From NCBI GenBank assembly GCA_026785885.1, contig JAJAZC010000200.1, positions 1-47,121 on the forward strand: a stretch of 47,121 bases of DNA, given 5' to 3'. The translations under genes were made by a program, and so were the position numbers. Positions within the stretch are counted from its first letter, which is position 1. The number at the start of each line of letters is the position of its first letter. Below, piece by piece: positions 17,008 to 25,798 of the stretch. The notes beneath the pieces are model-generated. The model did no database searches. It saw only the letters and a list, made by a program, of their open reading frames with translations, and was not told the DNA's origin. Source of the DNA: Rubrivivax sp. GTDB taxonomy: Bacteria; Pseudomonadota; Gammaproteobacteria; Burkholderiales; Burkholderiaceae_C.

Positions 17008-17796
17008 ATGATGACGTTGCTCTCGATCATTCTGGCCACGCTGGCCGGTGGTGTGCTGTCGGTGGTGCTGGCTGCCGCGCTGACCGTGTCGGTGCTCGGC
17101 CGCCTGGTCAAGAACCTCGTCAGTCTGTCGGCCGGCGTGCTGCTGGGCACCGCGCTGCTGCATGTGCTGCCCGAGGCCTTCGAGAGCGCTGCCGAGCCGC
17201 AAGCGCTTTTTGGCACGTTGCTGGCGGGGCTCTTGTTCTTCTGGTTGCTGGAGAAGGCCGAGCTGTACCGCCATGTGCACCACCACGAAGGCGATGGCCA
17301 CGGCCACCACCACCAGTTCGACGCGCAGCAGGCCGGCCGCGGCGGCTTGAGCGTGTTGGTCGGCGACGGCATCCACAATTTCTGCGACGGCATCATCATC
17401 GCCGCCGCTTTTTTGGCCGACCCCGTGCTCGGCTGGGTCACTGCAGCCGCTGTGGTGGCCCACGAGATTCCGCAGGAAGCAGGCGACTACATCGTGCTGC
17501 TCAACGCGGGCTTCAGCAAGAAGAAGGCGCTGCTCTACAACGCGTTGTCCGGCTTGGCCGCCGTGGTCGGCGGTGTTCTGGGCTACTACCTGCTCGGCAG
17601 CTTCGCGCAGTGGATGCCGTACCTGCTGGTGGTGGCCGCCAGCAGCTTTATCTATGTTGCGGTGGCCGACCTGTTGCCTCAGCTGCAGCAGCGCCTGGCC
17701 TGGCGCGAGACGCTGTCACAGGTGGTGTGGTTGGGCAGCGGCCTGGCGATGGTGCTGGTGGCGCGCGCGGTGCTGCACTTCGGCCACGCGCACTAG
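17008..17796 (+). CDS. ZIP-family divalent metal transporter
   Basis: A 262-residue inner-membrane transporter. TM4 and TM5 metal-site motifs are VGDGIHNFCDGIIIAAAF (HNFxDG) and VVAHEIPQEAGDYIVLL (HEIPxExGD), the hallmark of ZIP importers of zinc or related metals. A histidine-rich loop between TM3 and TM4 (HVHHHEGDGHGHHHQ) is the usual variable metal-sensing loop. Tandem ATGs (MM) mark the start. The hairpin immediately upstream suggests post-transcriptional control. A metal efflux operon lies 8 kb further on. Confidence 0.92.
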   Translation: MMTLLSIILATLAGGVLSVVLAAALTVSVLGRLVKNLVSLSAGVLLGTALLHVLPEAFESAAEPQALFGTLLAGLLFFWLLEKAELYRHVHHHEGDGHGHHHQFDAQQAGRGGLSVLVGDGIHNFCDGIIIAAAFLADPVLGWVTAAAVVAHEIPQEAGDYIVLLNAGFSKKKALLYNALSGLAAVVGGVLGYYLLGSFAQWMPYLLVVAASSFIYVAVADLLPQLQQRLAWRETLSQVVWLGSGLAMVLVARAVLHFGHAH

Positions 17797-17875
17797 CTAA
17801 GGGGCCACCGGGTCGGCGGCGTCGGCGCTGCGTCAGCACAGAGAGCGCGCTGCTGGCTGCATCGTTGTTCGGCGT

Positions 17876-18784
17876 TCACCCCTTGGCCACCGGCCGTGAG
17901 GCGTCGCTGCACCATTCGCTCCAGGAGCCGGGGTACAGCGCGCCGGCACCGATGCCGGCGTGCACCATCGCCAACAGGTTGTGGCAGGCGGTGACGCCGG
18001 AGCCGCACTGGTGCACCACAGCGGCCGGCTGCACGGCGCCCAGCGCTTCGAATTCGGCGCGCAGCGTGGCGGCCGGCTTGAAGCGGCCGTCGGCACCGAG
18101 GTTGTCCTTGAAGAAGCGATTGACGGCGCCGGGGATGTGGCCTGCCACCGGGTCCAGCGGCTCAACCTCACCGCGAAAGCGCTCGGGCGCGCGTGCGTCG
18201 ATCAGCGTGATGCGGTCGAGCTGGCGACCGGGCTCGTTGCCGTGCGGTTGGCCCAATTGCTGCCCGAGCGTCGATGCGTCGACGGTCGGCATGGCCGCCG
18301 GCAGCGTGGGGTAGGGCGGTGCAGCCGGGGCCGATGGCAATGCGGTGTCGAAGATGCCGCCGGCGGCGCGCCAGGCAGCACGGCCGCCGTCCAGCACAGC
18401 TGCTGCGTCGTGGCCCAGCCAACGCAGCAGCCACCAGGCACGCGCTGCGTAAACACCGCCGTGATCGTCATAACAGACGACCTGCGCTGACGGCGTGATG
18501 CCCCAGGCACCGACACGCGTGGCAAGCGTGCTGCGCTCGGGCAGCGGGTGGCGGCCGTTGTTGCCGCTGTTGCTAGCCGCCTTGCTGGCCACCTTGTCGC
18601 CGGACAGCGCTTGCTCGAGGTCTGCGTACCAGGCACCGGGGAGGTGGCCTTGCGCGTAGGCGCGGGCGCCGAGCGCGGTGTCGGCAAGATCGAAGCCGCA
18701 GTCCAGCAGCAACGTCGGGGGGCTGCCCGCACGGGCCTGCAGCGCCATCAATGCGGCGGCGGAAATAAGCGTGGTGTGCGGCAT
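17876..18784 (-). CDS. Thiosulfate/3-mercaptopyruvate sulfurtransferase
   Basis: A 302-residue tandem-rhodanese protein. The first domain carries LLLDCGFDLAD and QVVCYDDHGGVYAARAWWLL; the second has TLIDARAPERFRGEVEP and the catalytic loop QCGSGVTACHN, in which CGSGVT favours mercaptopyruvate as substrate. A small Ala/Ser/Asn insertion (KVASKAASNSGN) precedes GRHPLPE in the first domain. It lies 19 bp downstream of the EamA gene and about 80 bp from the convergent ZIP gene, so it is probably cotranscribed with eamA and the Rieske gene. Confidence 0.92.
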   Translation of the reverse strand: MPHTTLISAAALMALQARAGSPPTLLLDCGFDLADTALGARAYAQGHLPGAWYADLEQALSGDKVASKAASNSGNNGRHPLPERSTLATRVGAWGITPSAQVVCYDDHGGVYAARAWWLLRWLGHDAAAVLDGGRAAWRAAGGIFDTALPSAPAAPPYPTLPAAMPTVDASTLGQQLGQPHGNEPGRQLDRITLIDARAPERFRGEVEPLDPVAGHIPGAVNRFFKDNLGADGRFKPAATLRAEFEALGAVQPAAVVHQCGSGVTACHNLLAMVHAGIGAGALYPGSWSEWCSDASRPVAKG

Positions 18785-18803
18785 GCGGGCCTCGGCGATC
18801 GAG

Positions 18804-19733
18804 TCAAGTCTCGGTAGGTGCGGCGGCCCCGCGCGTGCTGGCCGGCGAGCGCAGCAGCGTGGCGGCCACGCCCGCCGCCATGATCAGCACCATGCCGGCG
18901 CCGGACAAGACCGTCAGGCGTTCATCGAACAGCAACAGCCCCAGCAGCGAAGCGAACACGATACCCAGGTACTGCAGCGCCGCGATGCCGAGCGTCGCGC
19001 CGGTGCCGTAGGCCCTCGTCATCATCCACTGCGCTGCCGTGGCCAACACGCCGATGGCTACCAGCAGCGTCGCGCCGTGCAGGCTGTGGCCCTGCAGCCC
19101 GCCCAACAGCAGCGCCACGGCCAGGCCGAAGACCACGCCGGTGGCCGAGAAGAACAGCACCACGCGCTCGCCGGGCTCGCCCACACGGCCCAGCGCCGTG
19201 ACCTGCAGGTAGGCCATGGCCGCAATCAGCCCCGATCCCAGGCCGATGACGCCGTGCCATAGCTGCTCTTGATCCAGCGTCGGCCGCAGCACCAGACCGA
19301 CGCCGACAAAGCCGATCAGCACGGCAGCCACGAGGCGAACATCGATGGCCTGGCCGCCGCCGCGCTCGGGCGCCAGCAGCACCGCGCCGCCCACCAGGAA
19401 CAGCGCGATCCAGACCGAGGACATGTAGTTCAACGTCATGGCCGTGGCTAGCGGCAGGTGGGCAATGGCATAGAACCACAGGCACAGCGCAGTAGCCCCC
19501 GTAACGCTGCGCCACAGGTGCATGGCCGGGAAGCGCGTGGCAAAGCCGATGCCGCGCCAACGCATCAGCGCGGCCATCAACGCCAGGCCGACGAGGGATC
19601 TGTACAGCACGATCTCACCGGCGTTGTAGTGTGCAGATGCCAGCTTCACGCACGCGCCCATCAGGGCGAACAGCAGCGACGCGGCGATCATCAGCGCCGG
19701 GGCGCTCATGCCGCCGCGCGCCGTGGCCGCCAT
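18804..19733 (-). CDS. EamA/DMT-family transporter
   Basis: A 309-residue protein with ten predicted transmembrane helices in two EamA repeats: the first from ALMIAASLLFALMGACVKLA, the second from LIAAMAYLQVTALGRV to TVLSGAGMVLIMAAGVAATLL. The substrate cannot be read from sequence; relatives export amino acids or metabolites. The track start at 19778 overlaps the upstream gene; ATG 19733 lies two bases after that gene's stop and fits coupling. MSAPALM at 19709 is another possible start. Confidence 0.85.
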   Translation of the reverse strand: MAATARGGMSAPALMIAASLLFALMGACVKLASAHYNAGEIVLYRSLVGLALMAALMRWRGIGFATRFPAMHLWRSVTGATALCLWFYAIAHLPLATAMTLNYMSSVWIALFLVGGAVLLAPERGGGQAIDVRLVAAVLIGFVGVGLVLRPTLDQEQLWHGVIGLGSGLIAAMAYLQVTALGRVGEPGERVVLFFSATGVVFGLAVALLLGGLQGHSLHGATLLVAIGVLATAAQWMMTRAYGTGATLGIAALQYLGIVFASLLGLLLFDERLTVLSGAGMVLIMAAGVAATLLRSPASTRGAAAPTET

Positions 19734-19735
19734 CG

Positions 19736-20857
19736 TCAAATCAGCGCGGGCAGCGGGCCCATCTCGCGCCGATACCACTCGTGGAACTGCTGCATGCCGT
19801 CTTCCATCGGGCTCTGGTAGGGGCCGGCGTCGTCATCGCCGCGTTGCATCAGCGCCTGGCGGCCCGCGTCCATGCGCAGCGCGATCTCGTCGTCCTCAGC
19901 GCAGGTTTCCATGTAGGCGGCCTGCTGCGCTTGCACGAAGTCGCGCTCGAAGGCGGCGATTTCTTCGGGGTAGAAGAACTCCACCATGTTCATGGTGCGG
20001 CGCGGCCCCTGCGGGAACAGCGTGCTGACGACCAGCACGTGTGGATACCACTCGACCATCACGCTCGGGTAGTAGGTGAGCCAGATCGCGCCCTGTGTGG
20101 GAGCCACACCGCCGTTGAACTTCAGCACCTCCTGGTGCCAGCGCTGGTAAGCGGGCGATCCGGCCTTGGCGAGCGCTTTGTTGACGCCCACGGTCTGCAC
20201 CGAATGGTGGCGGCCGAACTCCCAAGCCAGATCGTCGCAGCTGACAAACTGCCCGAGCCCGGGGTGGAACGGGCCGACGTGGTAGTCCTCAAGATAGACC
20301 TCGATGAAGGTCTTCCAGTTGTAGTCGCAGCTGTGCATCACGGTGCGGTCGTGCACATAACCCTTGAAATCCAGCTGCGCGCGCGGGCCCACGTGGCCCA
20401 GGTCGCTGGCCACGTCACGCCCTTTGCGCTCGAACAACAGGCCCTGCCAGTTCTGCAGCGGGTAGTTGCGCAGGTTCAGGCAGGGGTCGTGTTCGAAATG
20501 CGGCGCGCCGACCAGGCGGCCATGCAGGTCGTATGTCCAGCGGTGCAGCGGGCAGACGATATTGTTTTGCGTGCGCCCCTGGCCCTGCAGCATGACGGCC
20601 TGGCGGTGGCGGCAGACGTTGGATACCAGCTCAATGCCTTGCTGCGTGTGCACCAGGGCCCGGCCTTCACCTTCCTGCGGCAACGCCAGATAGTCGCCGA
20701 CGTCGGGCACCGACAGCGTGTGCCCCAGGTAGCGCGGTGCCGCATCGAAGATCAGGGCCTGTTCACGGCGGAACAGTTCCTCATCGAAGTAGCTGGTGAC
20801 CGGTAGTTGAGTGCGGCTGCGCTCAAGGGATTCGAGGCTGATGCTCAGGTCCGACAT
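19736..20857 (-). CDS. Rieske aromatic ring-hydroxylating oxygenase, alpha subunit
   Basis: A 373-residue oxygenase. The Rieske [2Fe-2S] ligands are CRHRQAVML and CPLHRWTYD (C-x-H ... C-x2-H, about residues 82-106). The mononuclear iron site is in FIEVYLEDYHVGPFHPGL (two His, about residues 185-202, with a downstream carboxylate). There is no beta subunit, ferredoxin or reductase gene nearby, so electron partners must be elsewhere. The close relatives near xseB-ispA-dxs are often annotated only as ring-hydroxylating dioxygenase or choline monooxygenase-like, so the substrate is undefined. It is divergent from xseB and leads the oxygenase-eamA-sulfurtransferase unit. Confidence 0.9.
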   Translation of the reverse strand: MSDLSISLESLERSRTQLPVTSYFDEELFRREQALIFDAAPRYLGHTLSVPDVGDYLALPQEGEGRALVHTQQGIELVSNVCRHRQAVMLQGQGRTQNNIVCPLHRWTYDLHGRLVGAPHFEHDPCLNLRNYPLQNWQGLLFERKGRDVASDLGHVGPRAQLDFKGYVHDRTVMHSCDYNWKTFIEVYLEDYHVGPFHPGLGQFVSCDDLAWEFGRHHSVQTVGVNKALAKAGSPAYQRWHQEVLKFNGGVAPTQGAIWLTYYPSVMVEWYPHVLVVSTLFPQGPRRTMNMVEFFYPEEIAAFERDFVQAQQAAYMETCAEDDEIALRMDAGRQALMQRGDDDAGPYQSPMEDGMQQFHEWYRREMGPLPALI

Positions 20858-21174
20858 GATCCGACCGGGTCCTCCTTGGGGTGAAACAGTGGGGGCTGCA
20901 GCCCGCGCTGCAAGGCGCTGTGTGCGCCGAAGCAGCTTGTTGAACAGAGCGGGACGGGCGCTGTCTGCGGGCGGGATGCGAACGTAAGGTACGGACGCGA
21001 GGTACGGACGCGAGGTACGAACCCGCCGAAGATTCTAGCCGCGGGGTTTGCAACCCGATGCATGGCAAGGCCCATGCCGGGGCCGGTGATCCGCAGCCGC
21101 CTGCACACGGCCGATGGCAGCTCCTCGGCACAGAGGCCGTTGTCTAGAATGCCGGACTGAACTCAGCCCACAAA
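20858..21174. other. Divergent intergenic region with a 13-bp repeat
   Basis: This segment holds the divergent promoters of the Rieske gene and xseB. At 20987-21025 the 13-mer AGGTACGGACGCG occurs twice, followed by a third variant (AGGTACGAACCCG). No gene was recognised; the ORF-track proteins here are repetitive and lack motifs. Confidence 0.8.
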
Positions 21175-21420
21175 ATGCCGCGAAGCATTGCCCCGTCATT
21201 GAAGGATTCCAAAGAACCCGCCACCTACGAAGCGGCCCTGGCTGAGCTGGACCGCCTGGTGCTGCAGATGGAAGGCGGCCAGCTGCCGCTGGACCAGTTG
21301 CTGGACGCCTACCGCCGTGGCGCCGAGTTGCTGGCCTTTTGCCGCACGCGGCTGCAGGCGGTCGAAGAGCAGGTCAAGGTGCTGGACGACGGGCTGCTCA
21401 AGCCGTGGACCGCTGCATGA
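21175..21420 (+). CDS. xseB: Exodeoxyribonuclease VII small subunit
   Basis: An 81-residue protein with the XseB core [36 protein letters not shown], a two-helix hairpin that binds the large subunit XseA for single-stranded DNA degradation. Length and position ahead of ispA are standard. Its TGA overlaps the ispA ATG (ATGA), so the two are translationally coupled. Confidence 0.95.
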   Translation: MPRSIAPSLKDSKEPATYEAALAELDRLVLQMEGGQLPLDQLLDAYRRGAELLAFCRTRLQAVEEQVKVLDDGLLKPWTAA

Positions 21421-22352
21421 GCCAGGCCAGCGGCCACGTCGTCGACGCCGGCCTGCCCATCGATGACTGGGCCGCCAAGCAGCTGGTGGCCGTTGAGGCC
21501 GCGCTCGTTGCCTGGGTGCCGTCTGACGCGCCGGCCGGCCTGGGCCAGGCCATGCGCTACGGCGTGCTGGACGGCGGCAAGCGGCTGCGGCCCTTGCTGG
21601 TGCTGGCGGCGGCAGGCGCCGTCGGGGGTGACCTGCAGGCCGCGCTGCGCGCTGCGGTGGCCGTCGAGCTGATCCATGCCTATTCGCTGGTGCACGACGA
21701 CATGCCCTGCATGGACAACGACGTGCTGCGCCGCGGCAAGCCAACCGTGCATGTGCAGTACGGCCAGGCCAAGGCCATGCTGGCCGGCGATGCCATGCAG
21801 GCGCTGGCCTTCGAGGTGCTGACGCCCGAGCCCACTTTATCGGCAACCCCGGTTATGCCACCCGCGCTGCAGGCTCGCCTCACCGCGCTGTTGGCACGTG
21901 CTGCAGGCCACGCCGGCATGGCCGGCGGCCAGGCCATCGATCTGGCCAGCATCGGCCACACGCTGGACGAAGCGGCACTGCGCGACATGCACCGCCGCAA
22001 GACCGGCGCGCTGCTGCAGGCCAGTGTGCTAATGGGTGCGGCCTGTGGCCACACCACGGCCGCAGCCTGGCAGGCGCTGGCTGACTATGGCGCAGCCATC
22101 GGGCTGGCTTTTCAGGTTGTCGACGACATCCTGGACGTCACGCAGTCAGCCGCCAAGCTGGGCAAGACCGCCGGCAAGGACCAGCACCACAACAAGCCGA
22201 CTTACGTCACCGTGCTCGGCCTGCAGGCCGCACGCCGCCATGCGCAGGCGCTGCGCGAGCAGGCGCTGGCGGCACTGCTGCGCGCCGATCTTGGCCCAGC
22301 GGCAGCGCTACTGTCACAACTGGCCGACAAGGTCGTGGAACGTGAAAATTGA
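21417..22352 (+). CDS. ispA: Farnesyl/polyprenyl diphosphate synthase
   Basis: A 311-residue trans-prenyltransferase that condenses IPP with DMAPP/GPP. The first aspartate-rich motif is [18 protein letters not shown] (about residues 95-112) and the second [12 protein letters not shown] (about 233-244), followed by [28 protein letters not shown] near residue 45 binds IPP. The start ATG 21417 overlaps the xseB stop; the track start at 21339 is upstream inside xseB. dxs follows after four bases, so the three form an operon supplying isoprenoid precursors. Confidence 0.95.
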   Translation: MSQASGHVVDAGLPIDDWAAKQLVAVEAALVAWVPSDAPAGLGQAMRYGVLDGGKRLRPLLVLAAAGAVGGDLQAALRAAVAVELIHAYSLVHDDMPCMDNDVLRRGKPTVHVQYGQAKAMLAGDAMQALAFEVLTPEPTLSATPVMPPALQARLTALLARAAGHAGMAGGQAIDLASIGHTLDEAALRDMHRRKTGALLQASVLMGAACGHTTAAAWQALADYGAAIGLAFQVVDDILDVTQSAAKLGKTAGKDQHHNKPTYVTVLGLQAARRHAQALREQALAALLRADLGPAAALLSQLADKVVEREN

Positions 22353-22356
22353 TGTC

Positions 22357-24345
22357 ATGACCAGCTTGCTGAACCGAATCGACAGCCCGGCCGACCTGCG
22401 CCGCGTACCGCGGGCCGAGCTGCCCGTGCTGGCCGTCGAGCTGCGCCAGTTCGTGCTCGACACCGTCAGCCGCACCGGCAACGGCCACCTGGGCAGCAAC
22501 CTCGGCACGGTGGAGCTGACGATTGCGCTGCACTACGTTTTCAACACGCCGCGTGACCGCATCGTGTGGGATGTGGGCCACCAGACTTATCCGCACAAGG
22601 TGCTCACCGGCCACCGTAACCGCATGCACACGCTGCGGCAGCTGGGCGGCATTGCCGGGTTTCCGCGCCGGGAAGAAAGCGAGTACGACACCTTCGGCAC
22701 CGCGCACAGCAGCACCAGCATCAGCGCTGCTCTGGGCATGGCGCTGGCGGCCAAGCTCAAGGGCGAAGACCGCCACGCCGTGGCCGTGATCGGCGACGGC
22801 GCCATGAGCGCCGGCATGGCCTTCGAGGCGCTGAACAACGCCGGCGTCAGCCATGCCGGTGTCAACGCCGACCTGTTGGTGGTGCTCAACGACAACGACA
22901 TGTCGATCAGCCCGCCGGTCGGTGCGCTCAACAAATACCTGGCCCGCCTGATGAGCGGCAACTTCTACGAAGCCGCGCGCCAGGGCGTCAAGGGCGTGCT
23001 GAAGAACGCGCCGCCGCTGTTCGAGCTGGCGCGGCGTTTCGAGGAGCACGCCAAGGGCATGGTTGTGCCGGGCACGATCTTCGAGGAGTTCGGCTTCAAC
23101 TACGTCGGCCCGATCGACGGCCACGACCTGGACGCGCTGATACCGACGCTGGAGAACCTGCGTGCCAAGAAGGGCCCGCAGTTTCTGCACGTCGTCACTA
23201 AAAAAGGGTATGGCTACAAGCTGGCCGAAGCCGACCCGGTGCGCTACCACGCGGCATCGGCCAAGTTCGACCCGGCCGAGGGCTTCCCGGTCAGCAAGCC
23301 CGGCAAGCCGGCTTTCATGAACGTCTTCGGCCAGTGGCTGTGCGACATGGCCGAGGTCGACGACAAGCTGGTGGCCATCACGCCGGCCATGCGTGAAGGC
23401 TCGGGCATGGTCGAGTTCCACAAGCGCTTTCCCAAGCGCTTTTACGATGTCGGTATAGCCGAGCAGCACGCCGTGACGTTTGCCGGCGGCCTGGCTTGTG
23501 AAGGCCTGAAGCCGGTGGTGGCGATCTACAGCACCTTCCTGCAACGCGGCTATGACCAGCTGATCCACGACATCGCTTTGCAGAACCTGCCGGTGATGTT
23601 TGCACTGGACCGTGCTGGCCTGGTCGGTGCCGACGGCCCGACGCACGCGGGTGCCTACGACATCGCTTACGTGCGCTGTGTGCCCAACATGGCGATGCTG
23701 ACGCCCAGCGACGAAAACGAATGCCGCATGGCGCTGAGCACGGCCTTCGGCCACAACGGCCCGGCCGCCGTGCGCTACCCGCGTGGCCCCGGCGTCGGCG
23801 TGGCTGTCGACACGACACTCACGACCTGGCCCTGGGGCAAGGGCGTTGTGCGGCGGGAAGCGCAGGGCAAGGCCGATGGTCGTGGCGATGGTCGTGGCGA
23901 CATGCGCAGCGATATCCGCAGCGACACGCGCAACGACATGCGCAGCGACAACCGCACCGGCGGCCGCATCGCGATCCTGGCCTTCGGCACGCTGCTGCAC
24001 CCGGCGCTGGCCGCTGCTGAACGCCTGAACGCCACGGTGGCCGACATGCGGTTTGCCAAGCCGCTGGACGAAGTGCTGGTGCTGGACCTGGCGCGCCGCC
24101 ACGACGCACTGGTGACGGTGGAAGAGGGCTGCATCGCCGGCGGTGCCGGCAGTGCGGTGCTCGAATGCCTGGCCGCTGCCGGCGTAACCGTGCCGGCGCT
24201 GCTGCTGGGCCTGCCCGACCGGTTCATCGAACACGGCGACCCGGCCACCTTGCTGGCGCAGTGCGGGCTGGACGCAGCCGGCATCGAAAGCGCCATCGTC
24301 AAGCGCTTCGGCGCCCGCCCGACGCTGGCCGCGGTCAACGGCTGA
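22357..24345 (+). CDS. dxs: 1-deoxy-D-xylulose-5-phosphate synthase
   Basis: Dxs condenses pyruvate and glyceraldehyde 3-phosphate, using thiamine diphosphate, as the first step of the MEP pathway. Motifs in order: [20 protein letters not shown], the thiamine-binding [18 protein letters not shown] with NDNDMSISP, and in the transketolase Pyr domain [18 protein letters not shown], then [11 protein letters not shown]. At 662 residues it is longer than the usual 620-640. The excess is a charged low-complexity insert between GKGVVRRE and RIAILAFG, built of RSD/RND/GRGD repeats, in the linker before the C-terminal domain. ATG 22357 follows the ispA stop by four bases. Confidence 0.95.
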   Translation: MTSLLNRIDSPADLRRVPRAELPVLAVELRQFVLDTVSRTGNGHLGSNLGTVELTIALHYVFNTPRDRIVWDVGHQTYPHKVLTGHRNRMHTLRQLGGIAGFPRREESEYDTFGTAHSSTSISAALGMALAAKLKGEDRHAVAVIGDGAMSAGMAFEALNNAGVSHAGVNADLLVVLNDNDMSISPPVGALNKYLARLMSGNFYEAARQGVKGVLKNAPPLFELARRFEEHAKGMVVPGTIFEEFGFNYVGPIDGHDLDALIPTLENLRAKKGPQFLHVVTKKGYGYKLAEADPVRYHAASAKFDPAEGFPVSKPGKPAFMNVFGQWLCDMAEVDDKLVAITPAMREGSGMVEFHKRFPKRFYDVGIAEQHAVTFAGGLACEGLKPVVAIYSTFLQRGYDQLIHDIALQNLPVMFALDRAGLVGADGPTHAGAYDIAYVRCVPNMAMLTPSDENECRMALSTAFGHNGPAAVRYPRGPGVGVAVDTTLTTWPWGKGVVRREAQGKADGRGDGRGDMRSDIRSDTRNDMRSDNRTGGRIAILAFGTLLHPALAAAERLNATVADMRFAKPLDEVLVLDLARRHDALVTVEEGCIAGGAGSAVLECLAAAGVTVPALLLGLPDRFIEHGDPATLLAQCGLDAAGIESAIVKRFGARPTLAAVNG

Positions 24346-24454
24346 TACGGCGTCAGCGCGCCGTTGGCGGGTGCGCCGCCTGCGGGCGGTTCGAACTCTG
24401 CCAGTAACCGGCGTGACGGCAGGCGCTATCAAAAGCTGTCATTCTTCAACCGCA

Positions 24455-25264
24455 ATGAACAAGCTCACCGACGCACTGCACATCCCCGATACACAGAGCG
24501 CGCCCGATGGCCGCCACCTGGCCATCCAGCGCGTGGGCATCAAGGATCTGCGTTACCCGCTGCAGATCCGCGTCGCAGGCGCACTGCAATCGACCGCGGC
24601 CGTGTGGTCGTTAGACGTGGCGCTGCCGGCCGACAAAAAGGGCACGCACATGTCGCGCTTCGTGGCCTGGCTGGACGCGCTGGCGACCTCGGGCGACGCA
24701 CTCGACGCACCGGTGCTGCGCCAGCGCCATGCGGCGATGCTGGACAAGCTCGGTGCCGACGAAGGCCGCATCGAAGCCGCTTTCAGCTTTTTCCTGCGCA
24801 AGCGGGCGCCGGTCTCAGGTGTGTCTAGCCTGCTCGATTACGAAGGCCGCTGGATTGCCGAAACTCGCGCCGGCAGCACGGCCGTCTGGTGCGAAGTGGC
24901 GGTGCCGGTGAAGACGCTGTGCCCCTGCAGCAAAGAGATCTCCGACTACGGCGCGCACAACCAGCGCTCGCGCGTGACCATCCGCGTCGAAGCGCGCGAC
25001 ACCGCCGCGGCGCTGCCCTGGGAGCAACTGGTGCGATTCGCCGAAGACAACGCCAGCAGCGAGCTCTGGTCGATGCTTAAGCGCAGCGATGAAAAGTGGG
25101 TCACCGAGCGCGCTTACGAGAACCCGAAGTTCGTCGAAGACCTGGTGCGCGACGTCGCGCTGGCGCTGGACGCCGACGCCCGCATCGGGCGCTACACGGT
25201 GGATGTCGAAAATTTCGAGTCCATTCACAACCACTCGGCTTACGCTCGCATCGAGCGGCTTTGA
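24455..25264 (+). CDS. folE2: GTP cyclohydrolase FolE2 (type IB)
   Basis: A 269-residue GTP cyclohydrolase of the metal-flexible FolE2 type, which starts folate synthesis by converting GTP to dihydroneopterin triphosphate. Family signatures: [42 protein letters not shown] with the catalytic/metal cysteine, and the C-terminal [19 protein letters not shown]. The start is ATG 24455; the track's earlier start lies in the dxs-folE2 spacer. FolE2 is often used where zinc is limiting, since it works with other divalent metals. It is placed 109 bp after dxs. Confidence 0.95.
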   Translation: MNKLTDALHIPDTQSAPDGRHLAIQRVGIKDLRYPLQIRVAGALQSTAAVWSLDVALPADKKGTHMSRFVAWLDALATSGDALDAPVLRQRHAAMLDKLGADEGRIEAAFSFFLRKRAPVSGVSSLLDYEGRWIAETRAGSTAVWCEVAVPVKTLCPCSKEISDYGAHNQRSRVTIRVEARDTAAALPWEQLVRFAEDNASSELWSMLKRSDEKWVTERAYENPKFVEDLVRDVALALDADARIGRYTVDVENFESIHNHSAYARIERL

Positions 25265-25324
25265 GCGGTTGCAGCCGGCCGGCTAGCCAGCCGCTGTAGT
25301 GCGTGGGCTCTTACGGGACGTCCC

Positions 25325-25344
25325 GATTCACTTCACGGTGAATC
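25325..25344. terminator. Hairpin between convergent folE2 and secreted-protein genes
   Basis: GATTCAC-TTCACG-GTGAATC is a perfect 7-bp stem with a 6-base loop that overlaps the last codons of the minus-strand gene. A palindrome CGGGACGTCCCG (25314-25325) abuts it. No T-tract follows on either strand, so terminator function is tentative. Confidence 0.4.
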
Positions 25345-25726
25345 GTGCCGTCACCGGCGCTTTGCCGGGCCAGCTCACCACGGCGACGGCCTTCGTGCCG
25401 GCAGACACTGTGAAGTTGCCTCTGGCCTCCAGGCGATCACCGGCGGGCGACAGCTGCACATCCGACTTCGCAACACCGGTCAGCAGGGTCAGCTTGGCGC
25501 TAGCCTTGCTGATGTCAAACGCTTTGCCGTGGTCGCGCACATGCAGCGACAGTCGGTCGGCTTTGGCGACCAGTTCATAGTCCATGTTCTTGGCTTCAAT
25601 GACCACGCCGCCATGTTTTGGCGTTAGGTCATGCTGGTCTGATGGGCCTGCCAGGGCCGGTGCCGAAAGAAGGCCGAGCGACGTGGTCAGCGCGGCCAGC
25701 AGTGAAACGAGGGTCTTGCGGCTCAT
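25328..25726 (-). CDS. Secreted hypothetical protein of the metal-efflux operon
   Basis: A 132-residue protein with a clear Sec signal peptide (LVSLLAALTTSLGLLSAPALA, cleavage after ALA near residue 26). The mature N-terminus contains several histidines (GPSDQHDLTPKHGG). The rest (DYELVAKADRLSLHVRDHGK and following) is predicted beta-rich and resembles small periplasmic proteins that accompany heavy-metal RND pumps. No function is known to me. It is the last gene of the operon, 72 bp after the RND pump. Confidence 0.7.
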   Translation of the reverse strand: MSRKTLVSLLAALTTSLGLLSAPALAGPSDQHDLTPKHGGVVIEAKNMDYELVAKADRLSLHVRDHGKAFDISKASAKLTLLTGVAKSDVQLSPAGDRLEARGNFTVSAGTKAVAVVSWPGKAPVTARFTVK

Positions 25727-25798
25727 ATGAACTCCTTCAGTTTTCAGAGGTTGCGGGTTGGGAGGTGACTTGGATATGCAGCGCCGGGCTGGGCGATT

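Noticed and set aside
22207-24432. 741-aa minus-strand ORF opposite dxs
   Set aside because: A shadow of dxs: long antisense frames are expected in GC-rich genes and the translation is His/Gln/Val-rich with no motifs.
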